From assembly GCA_037147235.1 (NCBI GenBank), contig JBAWVO010000199.1:1-12077 (forward strand): a DNA stretch of 12,077 bases, given 5' to 3'. The translations under genes and the position numbers were made by a program. How positions within the stretch are numbered: the stretch's first letter is position 1; each line of letters begins with the position of its first letter. Origin of the DNA: JANXQG01 sp037147235 (GTDB taxonomy: Bacteria > Planctomycetota > Planctomycetia > Pirellulales > Thermoguttaceae). This document shows positions 1 through 5,656 of this stretch, in pieces. The notes beneath the pieces were generated by a model. The model had not been told where the DNA came from. It ran no database searches and worked only from the letters and a program-made list of their open reading frames with translations.

Positions 1-1
1 G

Positions 2-1312
2 GCGCGCGCAGGCGGCGGTGGAGTGTCGGCGGCAGGCCGTTCACCTTCCATGGGCGGAAGCATGGAAGCAAGACCAGCGGCACGCCCGGCGGGCGGTGCG
101 GCTCGGCCCGCGGGCGGCGCAGCGCGGCCTGGCACGGGAGCGGGCGGCGCAGGTCGGCCGGAGGCCGGCCCTGGTGGCGCAGTGCGTCCGGGGACCGGCG
201 CGGGCGGCGCGGCACGTCCGGGAGCCGGTGCTGCCAGACCGGGTGGGAACACTGCCGGAGCCGGCCGCCCCACGGCTGGCCAGTTGAACAACTTCCTGGA
301 TATGCCACGGGCCTCGACCGGCGCGATCGGCGCAGGAGCCGCGATCGGTGCGGGAGCCGCGATCGGTGCAGGCATCGGCGGCCGCCAGGGCGGAGCCGCA
401 GCGGATTTCCTGCAAGGCGGCGGGGTCGGAGCGGCACAACTTCCAGCCGGACCTGGCGCTGGTGCGCCGGGCGTGGGACGACCGGGCGTCGGTACCCCTG
501 GCGTTGGCCAACCCGGCATGGGCGCGTCGGGTGCAGGACGACCGGGTGTTGGTGTACCGGGGGTCGGCCGACCCGGCGCCGGTACCCTTCCGGCAGGCGC
601 GCGCGGTCAGAATCTGTCCAACAATCGGGCCAACCGCGTCGAGAACCGACAAGAGCTGCAGGGCAACCGCCAGCAGCGGCGCGACGAGGTCCGCGATCAG
701 GTCGCCGAGAACCATCCCCGTCTTAACTTCTGGAGCAATTATCCAGGTTGGGCAAGGTTGCGCATCACTCGGCCTTATCGCTGGGCGTCCTGGGCCGCAT
801 TGGGTTCCTGGGCTGGATACGGTTCTGGTGAACCGACCAGCTACGCCTACGGCGAAAATGTTTACTACGAAGGCGACCAGGTGTATTACGGCGACCAGGC
901 GGTCGCAACGGCTGACGAGTATGCCGAGCAGGCCGAAGCGATTGCCGCCAGTGCGCCGCAGACGAACCCCGAGAGCAGCGAGTGGCTGCCATTGGGCGTT
1001 TTTGCCCTCACGCAGGACAATCAGCCTACGGGCGTGGAGCCGACCCTATTCCTGCAACTCGCCATTAGTAAAGAAGGTGCCATCTCTGGCACGCTCAAGA
1101 ATATGGCAACGGACCAGGTGCAGACGCTGGAAGGGATGGCTGACAAGAAGAGCCAGCGCGTCGCTTGGTGCGTTGCGGGGCAACAGCGGCCAATCATGGA
1201 GACGGGAGTCTCCAACCTCACGTTGGATTCCTCCCCGGCACTCATCCACTTTGCCGACGGCCAGACGCAGCAGTGGCTCATGGTGCGGCTTCCAGAGCCG
1301 AAGCAGAATTGA
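2..1312 (+). CDS. Gly/Ala/Pro-repeat surface protein, 'mu-protocadherin'-like (5' truncated by window edge)
   Basis: The reading frame is open from base 2, so the true start probably lies outside the window; the GTG at 23 is only the first possible start inside it. About 436 residues are visible. The first ~200 are low complexity: RPGTGAGGA-like repeats, three AIGAGA units, then nine pentapeptides of PGxGx type. Next comes an Asn/Arg/Gln-rich charged stretch (about 605-715, with NRANRVENRQELQ), an aromatic segment (WARLRITRPYRWASWAA), a Tyr/Glu/Asp-rich linker (YAYGENVYYEGDQVYYGDQ) and a compact C-terminal domain from about 980 (WLPLGVFALTQ to FADGQTQQWLMVRL). This order matches proteins annotated as mu-protocadherin or putative surface protein in planctomycetes. 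That match is from memory; the name does not imply real cadherin homology. Role unknown, probably envelope or extracellular. No signal peptide can be judged because the N terminus is missing. Confidence 0.85.
   Translation, partial: ARAGGGGVSAAGRSPSMGGSMEARPAARPAGGAARPAGGAARPGTGAGGAGRPEAGPGGAVRPGTGAGGAARPGAGAARPGGNTAGAGRPTAGQLNNFLDMPRASTGAIGAGAAIGAGAAIGAGIGGRQGGAAADFLQGGGVGAAQLPAGPGAGAPGVGRPGVGTPGVGQPGMGASGAGRPGVGVPGVGRPGAGTLPAGARGQNLSNNRANRVENRQELQGNRQQRRDEVRDQVAENHPRLNFWSNYPGWARLRITRPYRWASWAALGSWAGYGSGEPTSYAYGENVYYEGDQVYYGDQAVATADEYAEQAEAIAASAPQTNPESSEWLPLGVFALTQDNQPTGVEPTLFLQLAISKEGAISGTLKNMATDQVQTLEGMADKKSQRVAWCVAGQQRPIMETGVSNLTLDSSPALIHFADGQTQQWLMVRLPEPKQN
323..376 (+). repeat. Three tandem 18-bp units inside the surface protein gene
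   Basis: Units at 323-340, 341-358 and 359-376 follow gcgatcggygcrggagcc, the last diverging at its end. They encode (AIGAGA)n, a Gly/Ala-rich flexible run. Differences are mostly at third codon positions, so the array is not brand new and the protein repeat seems to be kept. Confidence 0.85.
452..586 (+). repeat. Nine 15-bp units encoding elastin-like PGxGx pentapeptides
   Basis: Read in the frame of the surface protein, the segment gives PGAGA, PGVGR, PGVGT, PGVGQ, PGMGA, SGAGR, PGVGV, PGVGR, PGAGT. The period is exactly five codons and the DNA copies vary mainly at wobble positions. PGVGV is the same permuted unit as the VPGVG of animal elastin. The resemblance is in composition and period; common descent with elastin is not implied. 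Confidence 0.85.
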
Positions 1313-1408
1313 TTTCCCTTTACAGGGACCGCATTCCCCTGGTTCAGGGCCGTGCTGGCGATCGACCAGCTCCATCGGCTCTTGCGACAAATTCCTGGGA
1401 CGCATAAC

Positions 1409-1648
1409 TTAATTCGTATTCTGTTTCGGTTTTGGGCCGCGTTTCTGGGGTTTGAGGACGCGCCCCACCATTTCCTCCAGACGACCAAGGAAAGTTTCGT
1501 CTCCCAGCGGCCGGCCAGTGCGACCGTGCTGGCGTGTGTCTCTCAATTCCTCTTCTGGCATGGCACTCTTCAGAAAGGCATTCCAATCGTCGATCATCGC
1601 CAACAAGCGCGCAACTTCCACCAACGGATCGTCTCGTCCAGATAGATT
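1409..1648 (-). pseudogene. C-terminal remnant of a REP-associated tyrosine transposase (RAYT)
   Basis: On the - strand this reads LSGRDDPLVEVARLL, then TGRPLGDETFLGRLEEMVGR and VLKPQKRGPKPK before the stop at 1409. The trio DDPLV...TGRPLG..F...LE...GR.L.P.KRGPKP is the usual tail of bacterial RAYT proteins (Y1/IS200-like superfamily, recognised from memory). Only about 80 residues remain. The N-terminal catalytic part with the HUH motif and active tyrosine is absent: upstream the frame runs through unrelated residues (DSRNLLRIPGG) into a TGA at 1685-1687. The only start inside the homologous stretch is a TTG at 1622-1624. It is therefore a dead fragment, not a gene. RAYTs handle REP palindromes, and such palindromes occur 600-800 bp away. 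Confidence 0.75.
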
Positions 1649-1684
1649 CCCCCCCGGAATTCTCAGCAGATTTCTCGAATCTTG

Positions 1685-2077
1685 TCAATAGTTTAGCTCT
1701 TCGAGGACCTGGTTTTTCGACTCCAGTTCGGCCGTGTAGTGTTTGATTTGCTCCTCGGCCAGCTTGAGGTTCGATAGATGGCGTTGAAGGCGGCTATAGA
1801 AAACCGACAGCCCGAGGATTCCAATGCCCCATATCCCGCCGTAGGCCATAATCAACATGGGGAAATGAGCATTGATTGCTTTCTCGGAAGGTGCCCAAGG
1901 CACCGAAACGGAGATCCCGCCGCGGATATCGCCCACTTGATAACCCTGAGATGCATGGCGATTGAGACAGCTTGGCTCGGTTACCAACGGCTGCATGAGG
2001 CGCAAATAGCGGTCGTTGCCAAGGAATTCAAGGGAAGATATCTGCTTTTCGCCCAGTTCAATAAATATAGGACACAC
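1685..2077 (-). pseudogene. Remnant of a DUF3365 (Tll0287-like) sensor protein, truncated at both ends
   Basis: The 130-residue frame (GTG start at 2075-2077) holds YLRLMQPLVTEPSCLNRH and QGYQVGDIRGGISVSVP (residues 24-60), the signature region of the DUF3365/Tll0287-like sensory domain, usually followed by a membrane helix and PAS or histidine-kinase domains. Here a membrane helix follows at about 72-95 (FPMLIMAYGGIWGIGILGL), then a charged coiled coil at 97-130 (LKLAEEQIKHYTAELESKNQ) that stops just where a kinase or PAS module would begin. The family's heme-type CxxCH reads C37-L-N-R40-H41; a single C-to-T change (CGC to TGC) would restore the second Cys. The frame stays open upstream to about 2174 but family similarity is not clear there and no signal peptide is seen. 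No transmitter domain exists downstream. I judge it a decayed sensor kinase; a short residual membrane protein cannot be excluded. Confidence 0.7.
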
Positions 2078-2237
2078 ATGGTGCCAAGGCTCAGAATCTC
2101 CGAAAAGTAGAAATTCTGGTCCCTCTCCCTCCAGGTAAAGGATGTTTACGCCAGAACTTGGGCAAATGTGCCCTCACCCCCCTGCTTCTCTCCCAGGGCA
2201 GCGATTTTCTGGCTGATTAATTTGACGTCCCGCTCCT

Positions 2238-2422
2238 GGTCGCGTAGCGACCGCCGATGGTAGCCGTGGGTTTTAACCCACGGACCCGGAGCGGCATGCA
2301 AACATTGCGTCGCGTAGCGACGCCTGAATGTTTTCAATCGTCGCTACGCGACGAGCGGGTGACGGAATGCATCGGCCGTGGGTTAAAACCCACGGCTACC
2401 ATCAGAGCGTCGCTACGCGACG
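2238..2422. repeat. BIME-like element: two inverted GTAG-hairpin REPs framed by four GTCGC(GTA/TAC)GCGAC palindromes
   Basis: Two REP units face each other: GTAG (2260-2263) directly followed by CCGTGGGTTTTAACCCACGG (2264-2283), and the exact reverse complement at 2376-2395 followed by CTAC. The inverted match covers 28 bp (2256-2283 with 2376-2403). Four smaller palindromes accompany them: GGTCGCGTAGCGACC (2238-2252) and GCGTCGCGTAGCGACGC (2307-2323) on the left, CGTCGCTACGCGACG (2339-2353) and the same again (2408-2422) on the right. All pairs share a symmetry centre near 2330, so the whole block is one large interrupted inverted repeat. GTAG plus hairpin is the classic REP design acted on by RAYT transposases, and a RAYT fragment lies at 1409-1648. 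Confidence 0.8.
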
Positions 2423-2432
2423 AGTGGCAGAT

Positions 2433-2454
2433 CCCTCTCCCAAAAGGGAGAGGG
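2433..2454. repeat. Perfect 9-bp stem, CCCTCTCCC/GGGAGAGGG with AAAA loop
   Basis: CCCTCTCCC (2433-2441), AAAA, GGGAGAGGG (2446-2454), followed by GAGTTTTTGG. The T-run makes it terminator-like on the + strand, but no intact + gene ends nearby. CCCTCTCCC-type palindromes are frequent dispersed repeats in such genomes, and a related C/T-rich string lies at 2121-2133. I favour a dispersed repeat over a terminator. Confidence 0.5.
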
Positions 2455-2662
2455 GAGTTTTTGGATAGTCTCCGAGTCCGTCTTTGTCGGTATATTCGGC
2501 CTAGCCATCCCATTTCGTCGCAATCTGGGTTTACGAGGCCACGCCATTGGGGTGAGTAAGTTTACACACCGGACCTGCCGGTTTATAGTAGAATGTTGAG
2601 ATGCGGGGTGGGGCGATGCAAAGGTCGTTCGGCGCGGGTCTCCTGACCCCGCCGAAACGTCG

Positions 2663-2699
2663 GACCGAAGGTCTCCCTGTGAATGGGAGACCTTCGGTC
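2663..2699. repeat. Perfect 15-bp stem with 7-nt loop
   Basis: GACCGAAGGTCTCCC (2663-2677), loop TGTGAAT, GGGAGACCTTCGGTC (2685-2699). Just before it lies a shorter imperfect palindrome, GCGGGTCTCCTGACCCCGC (2634-2652), sharing the GGTCTCC string, so the two may be parts of one repeat family. No T-run follows. Probably a dispersed palindromic repeat; a structured RNA is possible but unsupported. Confidence 0.6.
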
Positions 2700-2757
2700 G
2701 GCGGTGTGGCTCGGTCAGAGACCGGCCACAACAGTGCCTGGGGCGTGGGCCCCGGTT

Positions 2758-2823
2758 GTTATACACCTATTTTGGACCCCATCCTGCAAGCTGGATGGGG
2801 TCGCTCAAGGACTTGTGTATAAC
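2758..2823. repeat. Nested inverted repeats: GTTATACAC...GTGTATAAC around a GACCCCATCC hairpin
   Basis: The outer arms GTTATACAC (2758-2766) and GTGTATAAC (2815-2823) are exact reverse complements. Inside sits a second perfect 10-bp stem, GACCCCATCC (2775-2784) and GGATGGGGTC (2793-2802). The 66-bp block could be a small miniature element or an operator-like site. It ends 73 bp before the ATG at 2896, and its right arm carries TATAAC, a fair -10 hexamer without a clear -35. Confidence 0.55.
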
Positions 2824-2834
2824 GATAAGTGGAA

Positions 2835-2858
2835 ACGCCCGTGAACGGGCGTGCTTTT
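2835..2858 (+). terminator. Terminator-like hairpin upstream of the GT-C/TPR gene
   Basis: ACGCCCG (2835-2841), loop TGAA, CGGGCGT (2846-2852), then GCTTTTG. The GC stem with a short T-run resembles an intrinsic terminator. It lies about 40 bp before the ATG at 2896, with no intact + strand gene ending upstream for 1.5 kb. It might insulate the gene, act as a leader attenuator, or just be the last of the local palindromes. The T-run is short, so the call is weak. Confidence 0.35.
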
Positions 2859-2895
2859 GCCGTCCCCGCAACATCGGACCAGCAACAATTGTAGA

Positions 2896-5622
2896 ATGAG
2901 TATGGACGACCAAACCCAGAATCCGTTTCGTGCGCCGACGGCGAGCGAGCAAGTGCCCCTTTCGCAACCGGCTTTGGAATCCGTGATTCTGTCGCCGGCG
3001 CGATGGTTTCGTGACCTGCTGATCTGCCTCTCGTTGATCGCGATCATTCTCGTTGCCTATTGGGGCGTTTGGCACTTCGATTTCGTCTATTTTGACGATC
3101 CCGGCTATGTGACCGACAACCTCAATGTCATCCGTGGTCTGCCGTTGCTCAAGGACGTCAAGGTTTTCTGGGCTAGCGTCTATTGGGCATTTACCGCCTT
3201 CGAGCAAAGCAACTGGCATCCACTGACCTGGCTTTCGCACATGCTCGACGTTCAGCTCTATGGGCTGGATGCGTGCGGGCATCATGTCACCAACATCCTC
3301 TTCCATGTATCCAACACGCTGCTGCTGTTTTGGCTGTTGCGCTGGCTGACCGGCCGAAGTTGGTGCAGTGCTGCCGTGGCGGCCTTGTTTGCCGTACACC
3401 CCATGCATGTCGAGTCGGTCGTATGGATCGCGGAACGCAAGGATGTGTTGAGCACGTTTCTTGGGCTTCTGACCTTGCTGGCCTACGTTCGCTACACGAA
3501 GAACCCCAACGTCTACCGTTATATTCCCGTTTTTGTCCTGCTGGCATTGGGACTTCTCGCCAAGCCGATGCTCATCACCCTTCCCTGCGTCTGCCTGCTT
3601 TTGGACTACTGGCCGTTGGGGCGGCTGAAGTTGTCGGGCGATGCTGATTCGCCGCTTCGGCCTGCACCGGCCGAGCGTCCCGCGGTTCCGCTGCGCAGGG
3701 CCAAGCGAAATCAGCGGCTTCCCACGGTGGCGAAGGTGCAACAGATCAAGTTTTCCCCACAAGGGCCCCCCGTCCAACAAATCTTCCTACTGGTCGTTGA
3801 GAAGATCCCTCTGTTCCTGCTTTCGGTTATCTCCGCGATAATTACCCCCTATGCCCAGAACCATGGCGGCTCGATGGCTTCCGCCTCGGAGCTATCCTTC
3901 GCCTTCCGCATTGAGAATTCGTTGCAGTCTTATCTGATGTACATCACTCGGATGTTTTACCCAGGCAAGATGTCCGTGCTCTACCTCCTCGACGTGGACC
4001 ATGTCGATCACGTCTATACGGCTATCGCGCTTGTTGTACTCTTGCTGATCACTGGGCTAGTGATCTGGGGGGCATATCATGGGCGGCGTTACCTCGCGTT
4101 CGGTTGGTTCTGGTACATCGGCACCTTGGTGCCGGTGATCGGCATCGTCCAGGTCGGCGAGCAAACCCATGCCGATCGCTACACATATGTCCCCTACATC
4201 GGTCTTTTCATCATGCTGGCCTGGGGCATCGCCGATCTGATCAGCCTGCTGCCGAAGTTCCGCACGATTTTCCAGTGTGCGACCGGTTTTGCAATGATGC
4301 TCGTGCTAACAGTCTGCGTCAGTTGGACGAAATACCAGTTGCAGTTCTGGACTGGCGTGGAAGTTCATCTGCGGCATGCCCTGACGATCACGCCCGACAA
4401 TTGGAACATGCTAAATAACCTTGGCGTCAAACTATGGAAGAAGGGGCAGGACGAGGATGTCGAAGCGGCAAAGGCGGAATCCAAGGGCGACCTGGAAGCG
4501 GCAAAGGCACATCACCAAAAGGCGCTCGATTTCAAAGACGACGCCAAGGCACAGTGGAATCATGGCATTACCGCGCGTCCAACAGCGACCGACATTCATA
4601 GCAACCTCGGCTATGCCTATTCGGAGGCGAACGACCTCGACAAGGCTGGGTGGCATTTGACCGAGGCCGTGCGACTGAAGCCGATTTCTCCGCGGCCCCA
4701 CAATAATCTCGGCCGGGTACTGTTGCGGAGGAGTCAGCAGCGCGAAGCGGAAGCCCGCGAGGCCGAAGCCAAAGGGAAGACCGATCCGGCCGAAGCGGCA
4801 AAAGTTCCACGCCTGAAAAATGAAGTGGAATTGCAACGCAACCTCGCCATTGAACAGTTCGAGGAGGCGGTCAGGCTCGATCCTTCCCTGCTGGAAGCGC
4901 GCTTGAACCTTGGCGAGGTCTATTTGTCGTTGAACAACCTCGACAAGGCGGAGATGCATTACCTGGAAATTCGGAAACTGCTCTCGGAAAGCGTTAAGGA
5001 CCGGGAGACGATCAATAACTTCAGCCAGGGCTGTTTTGGTTTGGCAAGAGTCGCCCTAGCTCGCAAGAAGACCGACGAGGCCATCGAGTATTTGCAGCAG
5101 TCGCTCAAACTGAACTCCCAAAGGGAAAACATAGCTGCGATGCAATTGCTGGCCAGCGTGCGATTCCACCGGGGAGAGTATCGCGAGGGCGAAAAGATTC
5201 TTTGGCCCATGCTGGCCTTGCTGCCGATGGCGCAGCGGCGGGCCATGGCGGAACAATTCAGCAGACAGTTAGAGGCCGCCGGCAAAACCAAGGAAGCCGT
5301 ACAAGCATTGAACTTCCTGGCCTGGGTGTTTGCAACGAGTCCTGAATCCCATCTTCTCGATCCGGAAGCGGCAATGGTCTTTGCTCAGCACGCCGTGAGG
5401 ATGACAAACCAGCAGGATCCGCTGGCAATCGACACGCTGGCCGCGGCTCAAGCCGCATGTGGTCAATTCAATCAGGCCGTCCAAGCCGCCCAAGCCGCGA
5501 TTAACCTAGCGAACTCCCGGGGCAACAAGCCGCTGGCCGACGCCATTGCCCGGCGTTTGCAGTTCTACCAGCAGGGAAAACCCTACCGAGGTGATCCTGA
5601 CGGAAACGATAGACCCTATTGA
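2896..5622 (+). CDS. GT-C-fold multi-pass membrane protein with C-terminal TPR domain (TMTC/PMT-like)
   Basis: Predicted 908 residues. ATG 2896 is chosen over an in-frame GTG at 2851, which lies inside a hairpin; ATG 2902 is also possible, and neither has a clear Shine-Dalgarno. First helix at about 40-58, then YFDD at 65-68, the acidic loop motif expected in GT-C glycosyltransferases. Further family-like blocks are HPLTWLSHMLD (108-118), HVSNTLLLFWLLRW (137-150), HPMHVESVVWIAERKD (168-183) and HADRYTYVPYIG (425-436). About ten hydrophobic segments extend to ~475. The rest is TPR, clearest at 563-596, 646-664, 665-698 and 707-741, with Lys/Ala/Glu-rich insertions (514-555, 611-645). The layout resembles eukaryotic TMTC O-mannosyltransferases and many planctomycete 'TPR proteins'. 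Likely reaction: sugar transfer from a polyprenyl-phosphate donor outside the membrane. Donor and target are unknown. The next gene begins about 30 bp downstream. Confidence 0.85.
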   Translation: MSMDDQTQNPFRAPTASEQVPLSQPALESVILSPARWFRDLLICLSLIAIILVAYWGVWHFDFVYFDDPGYVTDNLNVIRGLPLLKDVKVFWASVYWAFTAFEQSNWHPLTWLSHMLDVQLYGLDACGHHVTNILFHVSNTLLLFWLLRWLTGRSWCSAAVAALFAVHPMHVESVVWIAERKDVLSTFLGLLTLLAYVRYTKNPNVYRYIPVFVLLALGLLAKPMLITLPCVCLLLDYWPLGRLKLSGDADSPLRPAPAERPAVPLRRAKRNQRLPTVAKVQQIKFSPQGPPVQQIFLLVVEKIPLFLLSVISAIITPYAQNHGGSMASASELSFAFRIENSLQSYLMYITRMFYPGKMSVLYLLDVDHVDHVYTAIALVVLLLITGLVIWGAYHGRRYLAFGWFWYIGTLVPVIGIVQVGEQTHADRYTYVPYIGLFIMLAWGIADLISLLPKFRTIFQCATGFAMMLVLTVCVSWTKYQLQFWTGVEVHLRHALTITPDNWNMLNNLGVKLWKKGQDEDVEAAKAESKGDLEAAKAHHQKALDFKDDAKAQWNHGITARPTATDIHSNLGYAYSEANDLDKAGWHLTEAVRLKPISPRPHNNLGRVLLRRSQQREAEAREAEAKGKTDPAEAAKVPRLKNEVELQRNLAIEQFEEAVRLDPSLLEARLNLGEVYLSLNNLDKAEMHYLEIRKLLSESVKDRETINNFSQGCFGLARVALARKKTDEAIEYLQQSLKLNSQRENIAAMQLLASVRFHRGEYREGEKILWPMLALLPMAQRRAMAEQFSRQLEAAGKTKEAVQALNFLAWVFATSPESHLLDPEAAMVFAQHAVRMTNQQDPLAIDTLAAAQAACGQFNQAVQAAQAAINLANSRGNKPLADAIARRLQFYQQGKPYRGDPDGNDRPY

Positions 5623-5643
5623 GAACATTCAATAAAACGTCCA

Positions 5644-5649
5644 AAGGAG
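5644..5649 (+). promoter_or_regulatory. Shine-Dalgarno AAGGAG deciding the start of the peptidase gene
   Basis: AAGGAG at 5644-5649 ends one base before ATG 5651, too close for normal initiation, but seven bases before the in-frame GTG 5657. Spacing therefore favours GTG 5657. The two starts differ by two residues and both give the same signal peptide. Confidence 0.6.
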
Positions 5650-5656
5650 AATGATC

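Larger units (their letters stand above)
2102..2895. other. Gene-free, repeat-rich interval
   Basis: No convincing protein gene is present in this ~800-bp stretch. Short open frames exist on both strands but translate palindromes (for example SSLRDE or GRPSVRRFGG strings) and have no family signature or ribosome site. The interval contains C/T-rich tracts (2121-2133 and 2170-2200), the REP pair at 2238-2422, a hairpin at 2433-2454, a 15-bp stem at 2663-2699, a nested cruciform-like element at 2758-2823 and a terminator-like hairpin at 2835-2852. The promoter of the gene starting at 2896 should lie in its right part, but no clear -35/-10 pair is seen; TATAAC at 2818-2823 is the best -10-like string and lacks a good -35. 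Confidence 0.7.

Noticed and set aside
41..715. - strand 224-codon frame and overlapping + strand frames over the first 1.3 kb
   Set aside because: Ser/Cys/Arg-rich shadow frames produced by GC-rich repeats of the surface protein gene.
1685..2077. Intact small heme sensor protein
   Set aside because: The CxxCH motif is broken, the N-terminal signal/helix and the output domain are missing, and the frame stops right after the coiled coil.
2238..2422. CRISPR-like array (four GTCGC...GCGAC copies)
   Set aside because: Copies alternate in orientation around a centre and spacing is irregular, so it is an inverted-repeat element and not a CRISPR array. No cas gene is present.
2257..2559. + strand open frame of 100 codons through the REP block
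   Set aside because: It translates the inverted repeats themselves (SLRDE appears twice from the two palindromes). No ribosome site and no family signature.
2531..2731. - strand open frame with a GRPSVRRFGG string
   Set aside because: The sequence is the translation of a dispersed hairpin repeat. Similar 'hypothetical proteins' arise wherever that repeat is annotated as coding.
2767..3780. - strand 337-codon open frame opposite the GT-C/TPR gene
   Set aside because: It overlaps the membrane-protein gene antisense, is Gln/Arg-rich and has no domain. The opposite strand has a clear family match.
4450..4515. Short direct repeat gaagcggcaaaggc in the TPR region
   Set aside because: It reflects a repeated EAAKA helix motif in the coding sequence; two copies do not make a tandem array.
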